Shown here: positions 36,905 to 44,639 of the stretch, piece by piece
Layout of the letters: each line of letters opens with the position of its first letter
Position numbering within the stretch: the stretch's first letter is position 1
Assembly: GCF_006125015.1 (NCBI RefSeq)
Contig: NZ_SZZN01000001.1
Location: forward strand, 3,162,001-3,226,000
Length of the DNA: 64,000 bases
Source: Roseovarius arcticus
GTDB lineage: Bacteria; Pseudomonadota; Alphaproteobacteria; Rhodobacterales; Rhodobacteraceae
Direction: 5' to 3'
Notes under the pieces: model-generated
Seen by the model: only the letters and a program-made list of their open reading frames with translations
Told to the model about the DNA's origin: nothing
Databases searched by the model: none
Program-made: the position numbers and the translations under genes

Positions 36905-37792
36905 ATGCGATATCCGGCCTATAAACCCCTTGTCGATCCTGCCCGCGCGACGGCGTCCCTGTGGCGGCTGCTGCTGGGTGCTGTGCTGACAACTGCGCTG
37001 TTTCTGGCCCTGTCGGTGGGGTATGGCTGGCTTTGCAACACACTGCTTCCGCCTGAAACGTGGGGGGCCGATGGCCAAGGCATCGCAAATGCCACGACAG
37101 CGGGCGGCGCGCTTGTCAATCTCTTTGCGTTCGGGCTGCTGACCCTCGCGTTGGCCGTAATCCTGCCGCTGGTTCACAAACGCAGACTTGGCACCCTGAT
37201 CGGCGCCATCAGCCCTGCAACGCGCCAAGGGCTGCGCGTGATCCTCTACATGAGCGGCATTTATGTCGCCGCGTCGCTGCTACACCTGCTGGACCCCGTA
37301 CCGCTGGAACGGAGCCTCGCCTTAACCGACTGGCTGCCCCTGCTGCCCCTGACACTGCTGGGCCTCGCCATTCAGACCGGGACCGAGGAGGTCGTCTTTC
37401 GCGGCTATATCCAGAGCCAGCTAGCTGCGCGCTTCCGTCACCCAGCGATTTGGATGGGCCTGCCTGCCGTGCTGTTCGGGATGTTGCATTATCAGCCGGG
37501 CGTGATGGGCGATGCGACGTGGCTGATCGTGATCTGGGCGATCCTCTTTGGCCTAGCCGCCGCTGACCTGACTGCGCGCTGTGGCACGCTGGGGCCGGCT
37601 ATTGCGCTGCATCTGGTCAATAATTTCAGCGCCATCGCGCTGGTGGCGCCGACGGGGTATTTCGATGGGCTGGCGCTGGCAACCTACCCCTTCGGCCCTG
37701 GCGACACTGCCCTCATGCTGAAATGGATGCCGATGGATCTGATGATCCTGCTCTGCTCATACCTCGCCGCGCGGCTGGCCTTGCGCGTCTGA
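36905..37792 (+). CDS. CPBP family intramembrane metalloprotease
   Basis: A 295-residue multi-helix inner-membrane protein of the CAAX protease/bacteriocin-processing (ABI) family. The three signature motifs are present: [10 protein letters not shown] (near residue 165), FGMLHYQPG (near 197) and HLVNNF (near 238). These form the intramembrane glutamate/histidine active site. About eight hydrophobic segments are visible. Substrates of bacterial members are mostly unknown. It is followed by accD after 58 bases and could share its transcript, though nothing suggests a functional link. Confidence 0.87.
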   Translation: MRYPAYKPLVDPARATASLWRLLLGAVLTTALFLALSVGYGWLCNTLLPPETWGADGQGIANATTAGGALVNLFAFGLLTLALAVILPLVHKRRLGTLIGAISPATRQGLRVILYMSGIYVAASLLHLLDPVPLERSLALTDWLPLLPLTLLGLAIQTGTEEVVFRGYIQSQLAARFRHPAIWMGLPAVLFGMLHYQPGVMGDATWLIVIWAILFGLAAADLTARCGTLGPAIALHLVNNFSAIALVAPTGYFDGLALATYPFGPGDTALMLKWMPMDLMILLCSYLAARLALRV

Positions 37793-37850
37793 TTGCATTT
37801 CGGCGGCGCGCAGCTTATTTCAGGGCGAACGCGTCAGACAGGCAGGCCCC

Positions 37851-38819
37851 ATGAACTGGATCACGAACTACATGCGTCCGCGCATCAACTCGATCTTCTC
37901 GCGCCGCGAGATGCCCGAGAACCTGTGGAGCAAGTGCGACGAGTGCGGCACCATGCTGTTTCACCGCGAACTGAGCCAGAATCTGAACGTCTGCACGTCT
38001 TGCGGGCATCACATGCACATCGCGCCGCGCGCACGGTTTCAGGCGTTGTTTGACGGTGGCGTGTTTGCCGAGATCTCAGTGCCCGCACCCAAGGTCGATC
38101 CACTACATTTCCGCGACCAGAAACGCTATCCCGACCGCCTGAAGGCCGCTCAGAAAGCCACTGGCGAAAAAGAGGCGATGCTTGTTGCCACAGGCGAGAT
38201 TGGGCGCACGCCCATCGTGGCCGCAGCGCAGGATTTCAGCTTCATGGCCGGGTCTATGGGCATGTATGTGGGCAACGCAATCATCGCCGCCGCCCAGACG
38301 GCGGTAAAGCTGAAGCGACCGCTGGTCCTGTTTTCCGCCGCTGGCGGCGCGCGGATGCAGGAGGGTATCCTGTCGCTGATGCAGATGCCGCGCACGACCG
38401 TTGCGATCCAAATGCTAAAAGAAGCAGGCCTGCCCTATATCGTGGTGTTGACGCATCCAACAACGGGCGGCGTTACCGCCTCATACGCGATGCTGGGCGA
38501 CATTCAGATCGCCGAGCCGAACGCGCTAATCTGCTTTGCCGGGCCGCGTGTGATCGAACAGACGATCCGCGAAAAATTGCCCGAAGGCTTCCAACGCGCC
38601 GAGTACCTGCTGGATCACGGGATGCTGGACCGCGTCACGCCCCGCCCTAGGATGCGGGACGAGTTGATCGGCATCACCCGGCTGCTGTTGGGCCTGCCGC
38701 CCGCCGTCGCGGGCGATCTGCCGCCACCACGGCTTGATGAAAACGAGCCTTCGGTACCCGATATCCCGGCCAAGAAACCTGCGCCCGCCGCAGATCCCGA
38801 GGCTGCGGGCCAAAAATGA
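37851..38819 (+). CDS. accD: Acetyl-CoA carboxylase carboxyltransferase subunit beta
   Basis: A 322-residue protein with the N-terminal zinc ribbon ([11 protein letters not shown] and [11 protein letters not shown], four cysteines between residues 27 and 50) and the crotonase-fold carboxyltransferase core ([39 protein letters not shown]). With AccA it moves carboxyl from biotin to acetyl-CoA, giving malonyl-CoA for fatty acid synthesis. A proline/alanine-rich tail ends the protein. The stop overlaps the folC start (ATGA), the usual accD-folC pair. Confidence 0.96.
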   Translation: MNWITNYMRPRINSIFSRREMPENLWSKCDECGTMLFHRELSQNLNVCTSCGHHMHIAPRARFQALFDGGVFAEISVPAPKVDPLHFRDQKRYPDRLKAAQKATGEKEAMLVATGEIGRTPIVAAAQDFSFMAGSMGMYVGNAIIAAAQTAVKLKRPLVLFSAAGGARMQEGILSLMQMPRTTVAIQMLKEAGLPYIVVLTHPTTGGVTASYAMLGDIQIAEPNALICFAGPRVIEQTIREKLPEGFQRAEYLLDHGMLDRVTPRPRMRDELIGITRLLLGLPPAVAGDLPPPRLDENEPSVPDIPAKKPAPAADPEAAGQK

Positions 38820-40105
38820 CCGGGCCGGGCAGCCGTGCGCCGGGATCGGACGTCATCCTCGAGCGGATGATGGCGCTGCACCCCAAGATCATCGACCTGA
38901 CGCTGGATCGTGTCTGGCGCCTGCTGGACGCACTGGGAAATCCGCAGAACGCCCTGCCGCCCGTGATTCATATCGCCGGGACGAATGGCAAGGGCAGCAC
39001 ACAGGCGATGATCCGCGCGGGGCTAGAGGCGGAGGGCGCAGCCGTCCACGCCTATACGTCACCCCATCTGGCGCGTTTTCACGAGCGGATCAGACTGGCA
39101 GGGACTCTGATATCTGAGGATGCTCTGAGCGCTGTGCTGGATGAGTGCTATGTCGCCAACGGTGCCGGGAACATTACCTATTTTGAGATCACGACCTGTG
39201 CTGCCTTGCTCGCCATGTCGCGCACACCAGCGGATTATACCTTGCTGGAGGTCGGCCTTGGCGGGCGGCTGGACGCGACCAACGTGGTGGCGGAGCCGGC
39301 CCTGACGATCATCACCCCCGTCAGCATCGACCACGAGCAATATCTGGGCAACACACTTGCCAAGATCGCGGGCGAGAAAGCTGGCATCATTAAGCGCGGC
39401 GTGCCCTGCGTCGTCGGCCCGCAACCCGATGAGGCTATGGACGTGATTGAGGCTATCGCAGCCCGGCACAATGCGCCTCTTTTGGCTCAAGGGCAGCATT
39501 GGCATGTCGCAGCCGAGCATGGGCGCATGATCTATCAGGACGAGCGCGGCCTGCTTGATCTGCCTTTGCCGAACCTGCCCGGCGCGCATCAGATCGACAA
39601 CGCGGGCGCGGCGCTGGCGGCGCTGCGTTATCTAGAAAAAGGCGAGATTGCCGCCGAGGCCGCCGTAACACGCGCCCAGTGGCCCGCCCGGATGCAGCGC
39701 TTGGACAGCGGCGCGCTAGCCGAGATGGCACCGGGAGCCGAGTTGTGGCTGGACGGCGGTCATAATGCGTCAGCAGGCGAGGCGCTGGGCCGGCATCTGG
39801 CCAGCCTGCCCGCGCGGCCCACGCATCTGATCTGCGGGATGCTTAACACCAAGGATATCGCCGGATACTTGCGGCCCTTGGCAGCGCAGGCAGCCAGCCT
39901 GACCGCCGTATCCATACCCGGTGAGGCGAACACGTTGCCCGCCGAGGACACCGCCGCTGCCGCCGAGGCGGCGGGACTGGCCGCGCATGTCGCGCCCAAT
40001 GTGCGCGCCGCGTTGTCGGGCATCATCCAGCGCGCGCCCAATGCCCGCGTATTGATTTGCGGCTCTCTCTACCTTGCGGGACATGTGCTGCGGGAAAACG
40101 GCTAG
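38816..40105 (+). CDS. folC: Bifunctional dihydrofolate synthase/folylpolyglutamate synthase
   Basis: A 429-residue Mur-ligase-like enzyme. The ATP-binding loop is [14 protein letters not shown] near residue 52; [26 protein letters not shown] and [16 protein letters not shown] follow, with [10 protein letters not shown] and [12 protein letters not shown] in the C-terminal domain. It adds glutamate to dihydropteroate and then to folates. It is translationally coupled to accD. A hairpin with the T-tract in its loop directly follows the stop. Confidence 0.95.
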   Translation: MTGPGSRAPGSDVILERMMALHPKIIDLTLDRVWRLLDALGNPQNALPPVIHIAGTNGKGSTQAMIRAGLEAEGAAVHAYTSPHLARFHERIRLAGTLISEDALSAVLDECYVANGAGNITYFEITTCAALLAMSRTPADYTLLEVGLGGRLDATNVVAEPALTIITPVSIDHEQYLGNTLAKIAGEKAGIIKRGVPCVVGPQPDEAMDVIEAIAARHNAPLLAQGQHWHVAAEHGRMIYQDERGLLDLPLPNLPGAHQIDNAGAALAALRYLEKGEIAAEAAVTRAQWPARMQRLDSGALAEMAPGAELWLDGGHNASAGEALGRHLASLPARPTHLICGMLNTKDIAGYLRPLAAQAASLTAVSIPGEANTLPAEDTAAAAEAAGLAAHVAPNVRAALSGIIQRAPNARVLICGSLYLAGHVLRENG

Positions 40106-40125
40106 CGCCAAGTTTTTTTTGGCGC
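40105..40125. repeat. Hairpin immediately after folC
   Basis: GCGCCAA (40105-40111) and TTGGCGC (40119-40125) form a 7-bp stem whose loop is mostly T (eight Ts at 40113-40120). The U-run is inside the loop rather than after the stem, so it is not a classical terminator, but it is the only candidate for ending accD-folC transcripts. Confidence 0.4.
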
Positions 40126-40308
40126 AGTCAACCTCCCGAAACGATTCGGTTTTTGCCTCGCGCACCTGCGATCCGGCCATGGCTCACGCTCTTTTTGCGC
40201 TTCTGCATGTTGACCGATTCGCAGCTTTCCGCCTATATCTAGCCCCAGCATCAAGATATGCGAATTTTTTGCCAATTTAGCCGTATCGGCACCGGGGAAC
40301 CACACTGC

Positions 40309-40377
40309 ATGAAAACGGGCGCCGCATACATCACTGGATTGAGCAGCGCTAACCGTTTGCCGGAAGGTAGCCGATGA
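40309..40377 (+). CDS. Candidate 22-residue peptide overlapping the next small ORF
   Basis: ATG at 40309 opens a 22-codon frame (start MKTGAAYITGLSS) ending in a TGA at 40375-40377 that overlaps the ATG of the 58-residue ORF at 40374 in an ATGA. A GGGGAA stretch lies about ten bases upstream. The overlap is the same coupling seen across this genome. It could be a leader peptide that controls translation of the second ORF. Neither has a recognised family, so this is inference from signals alone. Confidence 0.3.
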   Translation: MKTGAAYITGLSSANRLPEGSR

Positions 40378-40550
40378 TTGGCGGCGCGCAGTTGCCCTTG
40401 GGCCTTCTAGCGCTCACCGGTCTTATGACCGCAGCTATGGCCAGACCCGCGTTCCAAACCTCATTGAATATGATCAACCGCGACGCACCAAAAACGGCGC
40501 CCGCCTCGTTGGCAGGACAACGCCTGATTGGGGCATCGCACCAGACATAA
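40374..40550 (+). CDS. Candidate 58-residue secreted or membrane small protein
   Basis: ATG at 40374 has a good ribosome binding site (GGAAGG with a 6-base spacer). The first 23 residues are hydrophobic (IGGAQLPLGLLALTGLMTAAMA), resembling a signal peptide or membrane anchor, followed by a short hydrophilic part ending IGASHQT. A Rho-independent terminator follows 44 bases after the stop at 40594. It lies in the 600-base interval between folC and the atp operon. Signals at both ends support a real small gene; no family is recognised and nothing indicates function. Confidence 0.45.
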   Translation: MIGGAQLPLGLLALTGLMTAAMARPAFQTSLNMINRDAPKTAPASLAGQRLIGASHQT

Positions 40551-40593
40551 CGAACGACAGGCAGACGACGAGACAATCGAAGCAGAATGATCG

Positions 40594-40624
40594 AGGGGCC
40601 GGATCAACGGCCCCCTTTCATTTC
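40594..40624 (+). terminator. Rho-independent terminator after the 58-residue ORF
   Basis: GGGGCCG (40595-40601) pairs with CGGCCCC (40608-40614), 6-base loop, followed by CTTTCATTT on the plus strand. No larger plus-strand gene ends nearby, which supports a short transcript from the small ORFs at 40309-40550. Confidence 0.6.
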
Positions 40625-40654
40625 GAGGGGCTAATTACGGGCCACCAGAACGAA

Positions 40655-40686
40655 AAAACCCGGCGCCTTGCGATGCGCCGGGTTTT
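40655..40686 (-). terminator. Terminator of the atp operon (possibly bidirectional)
   Basis: A perfect 12-bp stem, AAAACCCGGCGC (40655-40666) and GCGCCGGGTTTT (40675-40686), with an 8-base loop. On the minus strand it ends in a run of six T, 24 bases beyond the atpF stop. In the plus direction TTTTGCATTTTTT follows, so it may work both ways. Confidence 0.85.
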
Positions 40687-40709
40687 GCATTTTTTGGCTG
40701 GGGCCCAGC

Positions 40710-41267
40710 CTAGTGCAGTTTCGCCTCGACCGTAGAGATACCATCGTCGATCAGCTTGTTCGCCTCGGCGGCGCTCATCTGCTTGGCGATCACGTCGCGC
40801 GCGGCGGCAATGGCAATCGCCACGGCACGGTCGCGCACTTCGCGCACTGCGCCAGCCTCGGCAGAGGCGATGCGGTCTTCGGCGGCCTGAAGCCTGCGAG
40901 CAATGGACTTCTTTAGATCCTCGCGCGCTTGCTTGGACGCGGCTGTCGCCTCCGACTTGGCCTGCGTAACGATGCGGTCGGCCTGTTCCTGCACATCCTT
41001 TTGCTGACGCTCGAACGTGGCAAGCAGCGCTTGCGCCTCTTCGCGCAGGGCGCGGGCCTCGTCCAGTTCAGACTTGATGCCGTCGGCGCGCTTGTCCAGC
41101 AGCTCGCCGATTTTACCCGGCACCTTGAGGTAGATGAGGAAGGCAACGAACAAGATGAACGAGATCATCACAACGAAGTTCGTATTCGACAGCGAGACGA
41201 ACGGGCCGCCGGCGGCCAGTGCGGGGCTGGCGGCAATGAGGGCGATCATGGTTGCAATACTGCGCAT
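40710..41267 (-). CDS. atpF: F0F1 ATP synthase subunit b
   Basis: A 185-residue subunit of the peripheral stalk. A short hydrophobic N-terminal stretch (possibly a signal) is followed by the membrane anchor (about residues 30-47, FVVMISFILFVAFLIYL) and a long charged coiled coil. It starts 4 bases after the stop of the b' gene and is last in the operon. It joins the a/c motor to F1 as a b/b' heterodimer. A terminator follows at 40655-40686. Confidence 0.93.
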   Translation of the reverse strand: MRSIATMIALIAASPALAAGGPFVSLSNTNFVVMISFILFVAFLIYLKVPGKIGELLDKRADGIKSELDEARALREEAQALLATFERQQKDVQEQADRIVTQAKSEATAASKQAREDLKKSIARRLQAAEDRIASAEAGAVREVRDRAVAIAIAAARDVIAKQMSAAEANKLIDDGISTVEAKLH

Positions 41268-41271
41268 GGAG

Positions 41272-41853
41272 TTACCCTTTCATCTGCGAGGTGACGGCGG
41301 CGTTGACGGTTTTGGCATCGGCCTTGCCACCCATCGCTGCAACGATTTCGCGAGCCGTATCCTTGGCCACGTCCTTGACTGACTCCAGCGCATTGGCGCG
41401 GATCTCGTTTATGGCCTTCTCGCCTTCGGCGGTCTTGGCAGCGATTTCTGCGTCGGCCTTGACCATCGCTTTGTCCAGGTCGGCCTTAATGTCTGCCTTC
41501 GTCTGGGCGACGATCTCGTTGGCGGCGGTGCGGGCGTCGGCCAGCGCCTTCTCATAGGCCTTTTCGGCCTCGCTCGCCTTGACCTTGAGGTCTTCGGCGG
41601 CGGCGATGTCATTGGTGATGGTGCCCTGACGCTCGGCCAGGACGGCTGCGATGCGCGGCAGCGCGATGCGCGACAGCACGAAAAAGATCACGACCAGCGT
41701 GACCAGCAGCCAGAATATCTGATTGCCCATCCAGTCGGGGCAAAGCTGTGGCAGGCCTATGGCACCGCCAGCTGAGTCGACGCAGACGCCGGCCTCTTCG
41801 AGGGCGATGGGGCTGACGTGCCCACCCGTCGCGGCGGCAGTTTCGGTTGCCAT
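41272..41853 (-). CDS. atpX: F0F1 ATP synthase subunit b'
   Basis: A 193-residue b-type subunit. The N-terminal 40 residues are soluble and contain two cysteines. The membrane helix follows ([22 protein letters not shown], in parts [14 protein letters not shown]), then an alanine/lysine/glutamate-rich coiled coil. Duplicated b and b' subunits are typical of photosynthetic bacteria and alphaproteobacteria. The gene is also called atpG or atpF2 in some annotations. It is separated from atpE by 93 bases that carry a strong stem-loop. Confidence 0.92.
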   Translation of the reverse strand: MATETAAATGGHVSPIALEEAGVCVDSAGGAIGLPQLCPDWMGNQIFWLLVTLVVIFFVLSRIALPRIAAVLAERQGTITNDIAAAEDLKVKASEAEKAYEKALADARTAANEIVAQTKADIKADLDKAMVKADAEIAAKTAEGEKAINEIRANALESVKDVAKDTAREIVAAMGGKADAKTVNAAVTSQMKG

Positions 41854-41890
41854 GGGTATCGTCCTTTCTCAGGAACTTGCGAGCCAGAGA

Positions 41891-41917
41891 GGGTGAAGGG
41901 TAGCGCGCCCTTCACCC
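41891..41917 (-). promoter_or_regulatory. Intercistronic stem-loop between atpE and atpX
   Basis: Perfect 10-bp stem GGGTGAAGGG (41891-41900) and CCCTTCACCC (41908-41917), 7-base loop. It lies 30 bases after the atpE stop. On the minus strand TCTCTGGC follows, not a U-run. A protective or partial-termination role that raises c-subunit mRNA relative to b and b' is the natural reading. Confidence 0.7.
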
Positions 41918-41946
41918 GTCCCGTAAGGATCAGTCTACCGTAGTTC

Positions 41947-42183
41947 TTAGACGGCGAACATCAGCAGAAGCGCGACGAGGAACGAGAAGATCCCCAGCGC
42001 TTCGGCGAACGCGATGCCGATGAACATTGTAGCTGTCTGGCCAGCAGCGGCCGAGGGGTTGCGCAGGGCGCCGGACAGAAAATTGCCGACAACATTACCC
42101 ACACCGACGGCTGCGCCGCCCATGCCGACTGATGCCAGACCTGCGCCGATATATGCGCCCATTGTTGCGATATCGCCTTCCAT
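41947..42183 (-). CDS. atpE: F0F1 ATP synthase subunit c
   Basis: A 78-residue hairpin of two membrane helices. The first is glycine/alanine-rich ([21 protein letters not shown] in part), the loop has RNPSA, and the second contains the proton-carrying glutamate in FAEALGIF. It forms the c-ring rotor, present in about ten or more copies per enzyme. Its ATG is preceded by an unusually good ribosome binding site (AAGGAGA), and a stem-loop follows the gene (41891-41917); both fit the need for high expression. The ion-binding motif looks like the proton type, not the sodium type. Confidence 0.96.
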   Translation of the reverse strand: MEGDIATMGAYIGAGLASVGMGGAAVGVGNVVGNFLSGALRNPSAAAGQTATMFIGIAFAEALGIFSFLVALLLMFAV

Positions 42184-42263
42184 GAGATGTCTCCTTACTG
42201 TGGATTTGCGTTATTTCGTTCGTTCAAATGGCAGGTCACCCCGCCGATATTTCCGCCTGCGGA

Positions 42264-43052
42264 TCAGTGCGCCGGGTGCAGCGCATCCTTGAGATAAACA
42301 CAGGTGAGAATGGTAAAGACGTAGGCCTGAATGAAGGCTACGAGAATTTCCAGCGCATAGATCGCCGAGATCGCGAGGATCGACAGGGGCGTGACCACAA
42401 GGCCAATGCCCGTCGAGATGATGATCATTGGCGCGAAGGCCGCGAACACTTTCATCACCGCGTGGCCGGCCATCATGTTACCAGCCAGACGAATGGAGTG
42501 GCTGACGGGGCGCACAAAGTACGAGATCACTTCAATCAGGGCCAGAATGGGCCGCAGCGGCAAAGGAGCCGCGCTTATCCAGAAGAGGCTGAGGAAACCT
42601 GCGCCATGCTTGACGAAGCCGATGACGGTGACCGAGACAAAAACCAGCAAGGCCAGCAGGGCCGTGACACCGATATGGCTGGTTGTTGTAAACGCGCCGG
42701 GCAGAAGGCCGACAAAATTGGCCATGACCACAAACATAAAGATCGTCATGATATAAGGGAAATACGGCAGCGCGTCGCGGCCCGCCACATCCTCGACCAT
42801 TTTCCGGATAAAGCCGTAGCACAGCTCGGCCAGCGACTGCATCCGCGTGGGGATAGTTGAGCGCCCCGAGGAGCCGAGGACCAGCAGCGCGACAGTCGCG
42901 ATAACGGTAATCGCCATCCAAAGCGTGACGTTGGTGACGGTAAAGATGCCAACCGCGCCATCGCCAAAGAGCGGCTTGATGATGAACTGGTCCATCGGGT
43001 GGAAAACCAGCCCGGTGGTCTGCTCTGCGGCACCATTTGCTTCAGTCGCCAT
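42264..43052 (-). CDS. atpB: F0F1 ATP synthase subunit a
   Basis: A 262-residue membrane protein with five to six helices. The essential arginine is in [16 protein letters not shown] near residue 180, and YFVRPVSH precedes it. It forms the proton half-channels against the c-ring. It overlaps the atpI stop by 11 bases and precedes atpE by 80 bases. The order I-B-E-X-F without the F1 genes is the split arrangement usual in alphaproteobacteria; F1 (atpHAGDC) is not in this window. Confidence 0.96.
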   Translation of the reverse strand: MATEANGAAEQTTGLVFHPMDQFIIKPLFGDGAVGIFTVTNVTLWMAITVIATVALLVLGSSGRSTIPTRMQSLAELCYGFIRKMVEDVAGRDALPYFPYIMTIFMFVVMANFVGLLPGAFTTTSHIGVTALLALLVFVSVTVIGFVKHGAGFLSLFWISAAPLPLRPILALIEVISYFVRPVSHSIRLAGNMMAGHAVMKVFAAFAPMIIISTGIGLVVTPLSILAISAIYALEILVAFIQAYVFTILTCVYLKDALHPAH

Positions 43053-43404
43053 CTTTTGCCCTCTCGTCCCGGCGGCTCGCGCCTGCCTGATCTGCGGCCT
43101 CTTCGGCCATCTGCTTTTGCTGGATCTCTTGCGCGCTGCGGATCATTACCTTGATCCCGGCGGCCAAGCCCAACAATGTAAAGAGCACCAGAAATATGGG
43201 CAGCGTGCCCAACAGGCGATCCAGCCCGTATCCAATGCCAAAGCCGATCAACAGACCGGCGACTAATTCGATCACCATGCGCCATGCCAAATTGGCCTGC
43301 GAATAGTGTTCTTCCGAATGTGCCTTGACGCCCTTGGGTGTCTTGAGTGCATCGATCTTCGCCTCGAGATCGCGAAGTCTGGCGCGATGGTCGGGTTCGG
43401 TCAC
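43042..43404 (-). CDS. atpI: AtpI/AtpZ-family F0 assembly protein
   Basis: A 120-residue protein. A charged N-terminal helix ([14 protein letters not shown]) is followed by two membrane helices ([20 protein letters not shown] and [20 protein letters not shown], about residues 45-98) and a charged tail. Family members help c-ring assembly or carry Mg2+. The best start is a GTG at 43404, with AAAGG eight bases upstream, giving TEPDHRARL; a TTG at 43422 is in frame but lacks support. It is first in the F0 operon and overlaps atpB. Confidence 0.87.
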   Translation of the reverse strand: MTEPDHRARLRDLEAKIDALKTPKGVKAHSEEHYSQANLAWRMVIELVAGLLIGFGIGYGLDRLLGTLPIFLVLFTLLGLAAGIKVMIRSAQEIQQKQMAEEAADQAGASRRDERAKDGD

Positions 43405-43437
43405 GGTGCATGCCTTTGGCAACGACGGTTCCCGGCA

Positions 43438-43466
43438 TTGCTATGCGGCAGGGGGCATTGAGTCAA
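43438..43466 (-). promoter_or_regulatory. Probable promoter of the atp (F0) operon
   Basis: On the minus strand TTGACT (43466-43461) is followed after exactly 17 bases by TAGCAA (43443-43438). Transcription would start near 43431, about 27 bases ahead of the atpI GTG. The -10 is only a fair match. Confidence 0.5.
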
Positions 43467-43476
43467 GCGGCGGCGC

Positions 43477-43490
43477 GCAGCACGTGCTGC
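43477..43490. promoter_or_regulatory. 14-bp perfect palindrome upstream of the atp promoter
   Basis: GCAGCACGTGCTGC is a perfect two-fold symmetric site whose inner edge lies about 10 bases upstream of the putative -35 box. The position suits an activator or repressor dimer. No regulator can be named. Confidence 0.5.
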
Positions 43491-43591
43491 CATCATAACG
43501 CACTATAAACATTTATTATTTTCGCCGCGCGCATGCAAGGGTGCGCGCAGGTGCCGGGCCATATGCCTCGTTTTCTACGGCCCAGCGTTAT

Positions 43592-43607
43592 TCAACCAAT
43601 CGGTTGA
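43592..43607 (-). terminator. Weak hairpin after the universal stress gene
   Basis: TCAACC (43592-43597) and GGTTGA (43602-43607) with a 4-base loop, 15 bases past the stress gene stop. On the minus strand ATAACG follows, so termination would be inefficient. Confidence 0.3.
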
Positions 43608-43621
43608 GTAACCAACGCACG

Positions 43622-44020
43622 TCAGCGAACGACAAAGACCGAGCATTTGGCATGTTGAGCAATGTAGCCGCCATGAGAGCTGAATATGTGCTCCATCACG
43701 CCCGGCTGGTGTGACGCCATAATCACCAGATCGGCGCCGATATCCTCAATCGCCTGCATCAGCTTGCGGGTGGTATCGACCGACGGATCGTTAGCCGTGA
43801 TCGGATACGCCTCGACATCGGCGCCATACTCATCCCGGAGACCGGCTGCGAAAACGTCAAGCAGGTCGCCGAATTCCTTGGGGTTGTGCCCCAGACTGCC
43901 CGGTAAATCACCGCCAACACTGACGACATGTACCTTGGCACCGTGCAATTTCGCTAACTCGCCCGCGACGGCAAGCGCCTTTTGCTGCTTGTCCTTGTGG
44001 ACCAGATCGACGGGGATCAT
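43622..44020 (-). CDS. Universal stress protein (UspA family)
   Basis: About 132 residues from the ATG at 44020 (MIPVDLVHKD). The ATP-binding type motif is not fully canonical, but IMASHQPG and the C-terminal GGYIAQHAKCSVFVVR (in part HAKCSVFVV) identify the family. The start is problematic: family members usually begin MF-x-H/N-IMIPVDL, and here the frame continues upstream as IFNHIMIPVDL, where the place expected for Met is ATC (44033-44035), with AAGGAAAG just before it. The ATG at 44020 is 18 bases past that ribosome binding site. An ATG at 44098 is also in frame without a visible site. The gene is divergent from the ArsR-type regulator. Confidence 0.82.
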   Translation of the reverse strand: MIPVDLVHKDKQQKALAVAGELAKLHGAKVHVVSVGGDLPGSLGHNPKEFGDLLDVFAAGLRDEYGADVEAYPITANDPSVDTTRKLMQAIEDIGADLVIMASHQPGVMEHIFSSHGGYIAQHAKCSVFVVR

Positions 44021-44125
44021 GATATGATTGAAGATGTGCTTTCCTTTCGTGACTAGAGCGATTGGAATGATTGTAACGGCTGCCTCTGCCACTGCCATTG
44101 ATCTGGCGCAACGTTTGGAGGGTGA

Positions 44126-44455
44126 ATGACCTCAACGCTCGACCTTACCTTTGCGGCACTTGCCGATCCCACGCGCCGCGCGATCCTGTCGATGCTGCTG
44201 GAGGATGATATGGCAGTCACCGATGTGGCAGAGCCGTTCGATATTAGCCTTGCAGCAATATCCAAGCATCTGGGGATACTTGGCCGTGCGGGGCTAATCA
44301 GTCAGGACAGGCATGGAAGGGTGACATGGTGCAAGCTGGAGCCCAGCGGCCTGCGCGCGGCATCCATCTGGATGCAAGGCTTTGGTCAGTTCGAACCCAT
44401 TGATCTGGACGCGTTCGAGATGTTTTTAGCCGCCGAATTTAGCGGGACGCGTTGA
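44126..44455 (+). CDS. ArsR-family winged-helix transcriptional regulator
   Basis: A 109-residue regulator. The helix-turn-helix is in TDVAEPFDISLAAISKHLGILGRAGLI (in parts: DISLAAISKHLGIL), with the N-terminal ADPTRRAILSML typical of ArsR. No metal-binding ELCVCD motif is present; it belongs to the subgroup starting FAALADPTRRAIL that often pairs with SRPBCC/AHSA1 proteins, but no such gene follows. GGAGG precedes the ATG. It is divergent from the stress gene with little more than 100 bases between starts and might regulate it. Confidence 0.88.
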   Translation: MTSTLDLTFAALADPTRRAILSMLLEDDMAVTDVAEPFDISLAAISKHLGILGRAGLISQDRHGRVTWCKLEPSGLRAASIWMQGFGQFEPIDLDAFEMFLAAEFSGTR

Positions 44456-44495
44456 TCGGGGGACGCGCCTTGCGCATCACCCCGACAATGGCGCG

Positions 44496-44564
44496 TTACA
44501 GAACGAAACTGACGATGGCCAGAACGATGACGACCAGGCCGACGAGATAAATGATGTTACGCAT
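44496..44564 (-). CDS. 22-residue single-helix membrane peptide
   Basis: Minus-strand ATG at 44564 opens MRNIIYLVGLVVIVLAIV and ends SFVL, stop at 44496. Almost the whole peptide is one hydrophobic helix with a single arginine at the N-terminus, giving a clear predicted orientation. AAAGGGA lies nine bases before the start. Similar tiny MRN-I-hydrophobic ORFs occur in roseobacters by my recollection. It stands alone between the ArsR gene and the EamA gene. Size and composition suggest a membrane micropeptide; the function is unknown. Confidence 0.6.
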   Translation of the reverse strand: MRNIIYLVGLVVIVLAIVSFVL

Positions 44565-44639
44565 AGAATAATGTCCCTTTGGATGATTTGTATTGGCATC
44601 CAACGCCCCGGCGGCGCGAATGGTTCCCGGCTGCACAGT

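Noticed and set aside
35015..37228. Very long open frame extending ilvD upstream across the CPBP gene
   Set aside because: The start at 36772 has a ribosome binding site and matches homologues; the extension is a GC-rich antisense reading of the CPBP gene.
43409..43411. ATG at 43411 as start of atpI
   Set aside because: It is out of frame with the AtpI reading frame; the GTG at 43404 is in frame and well placed.
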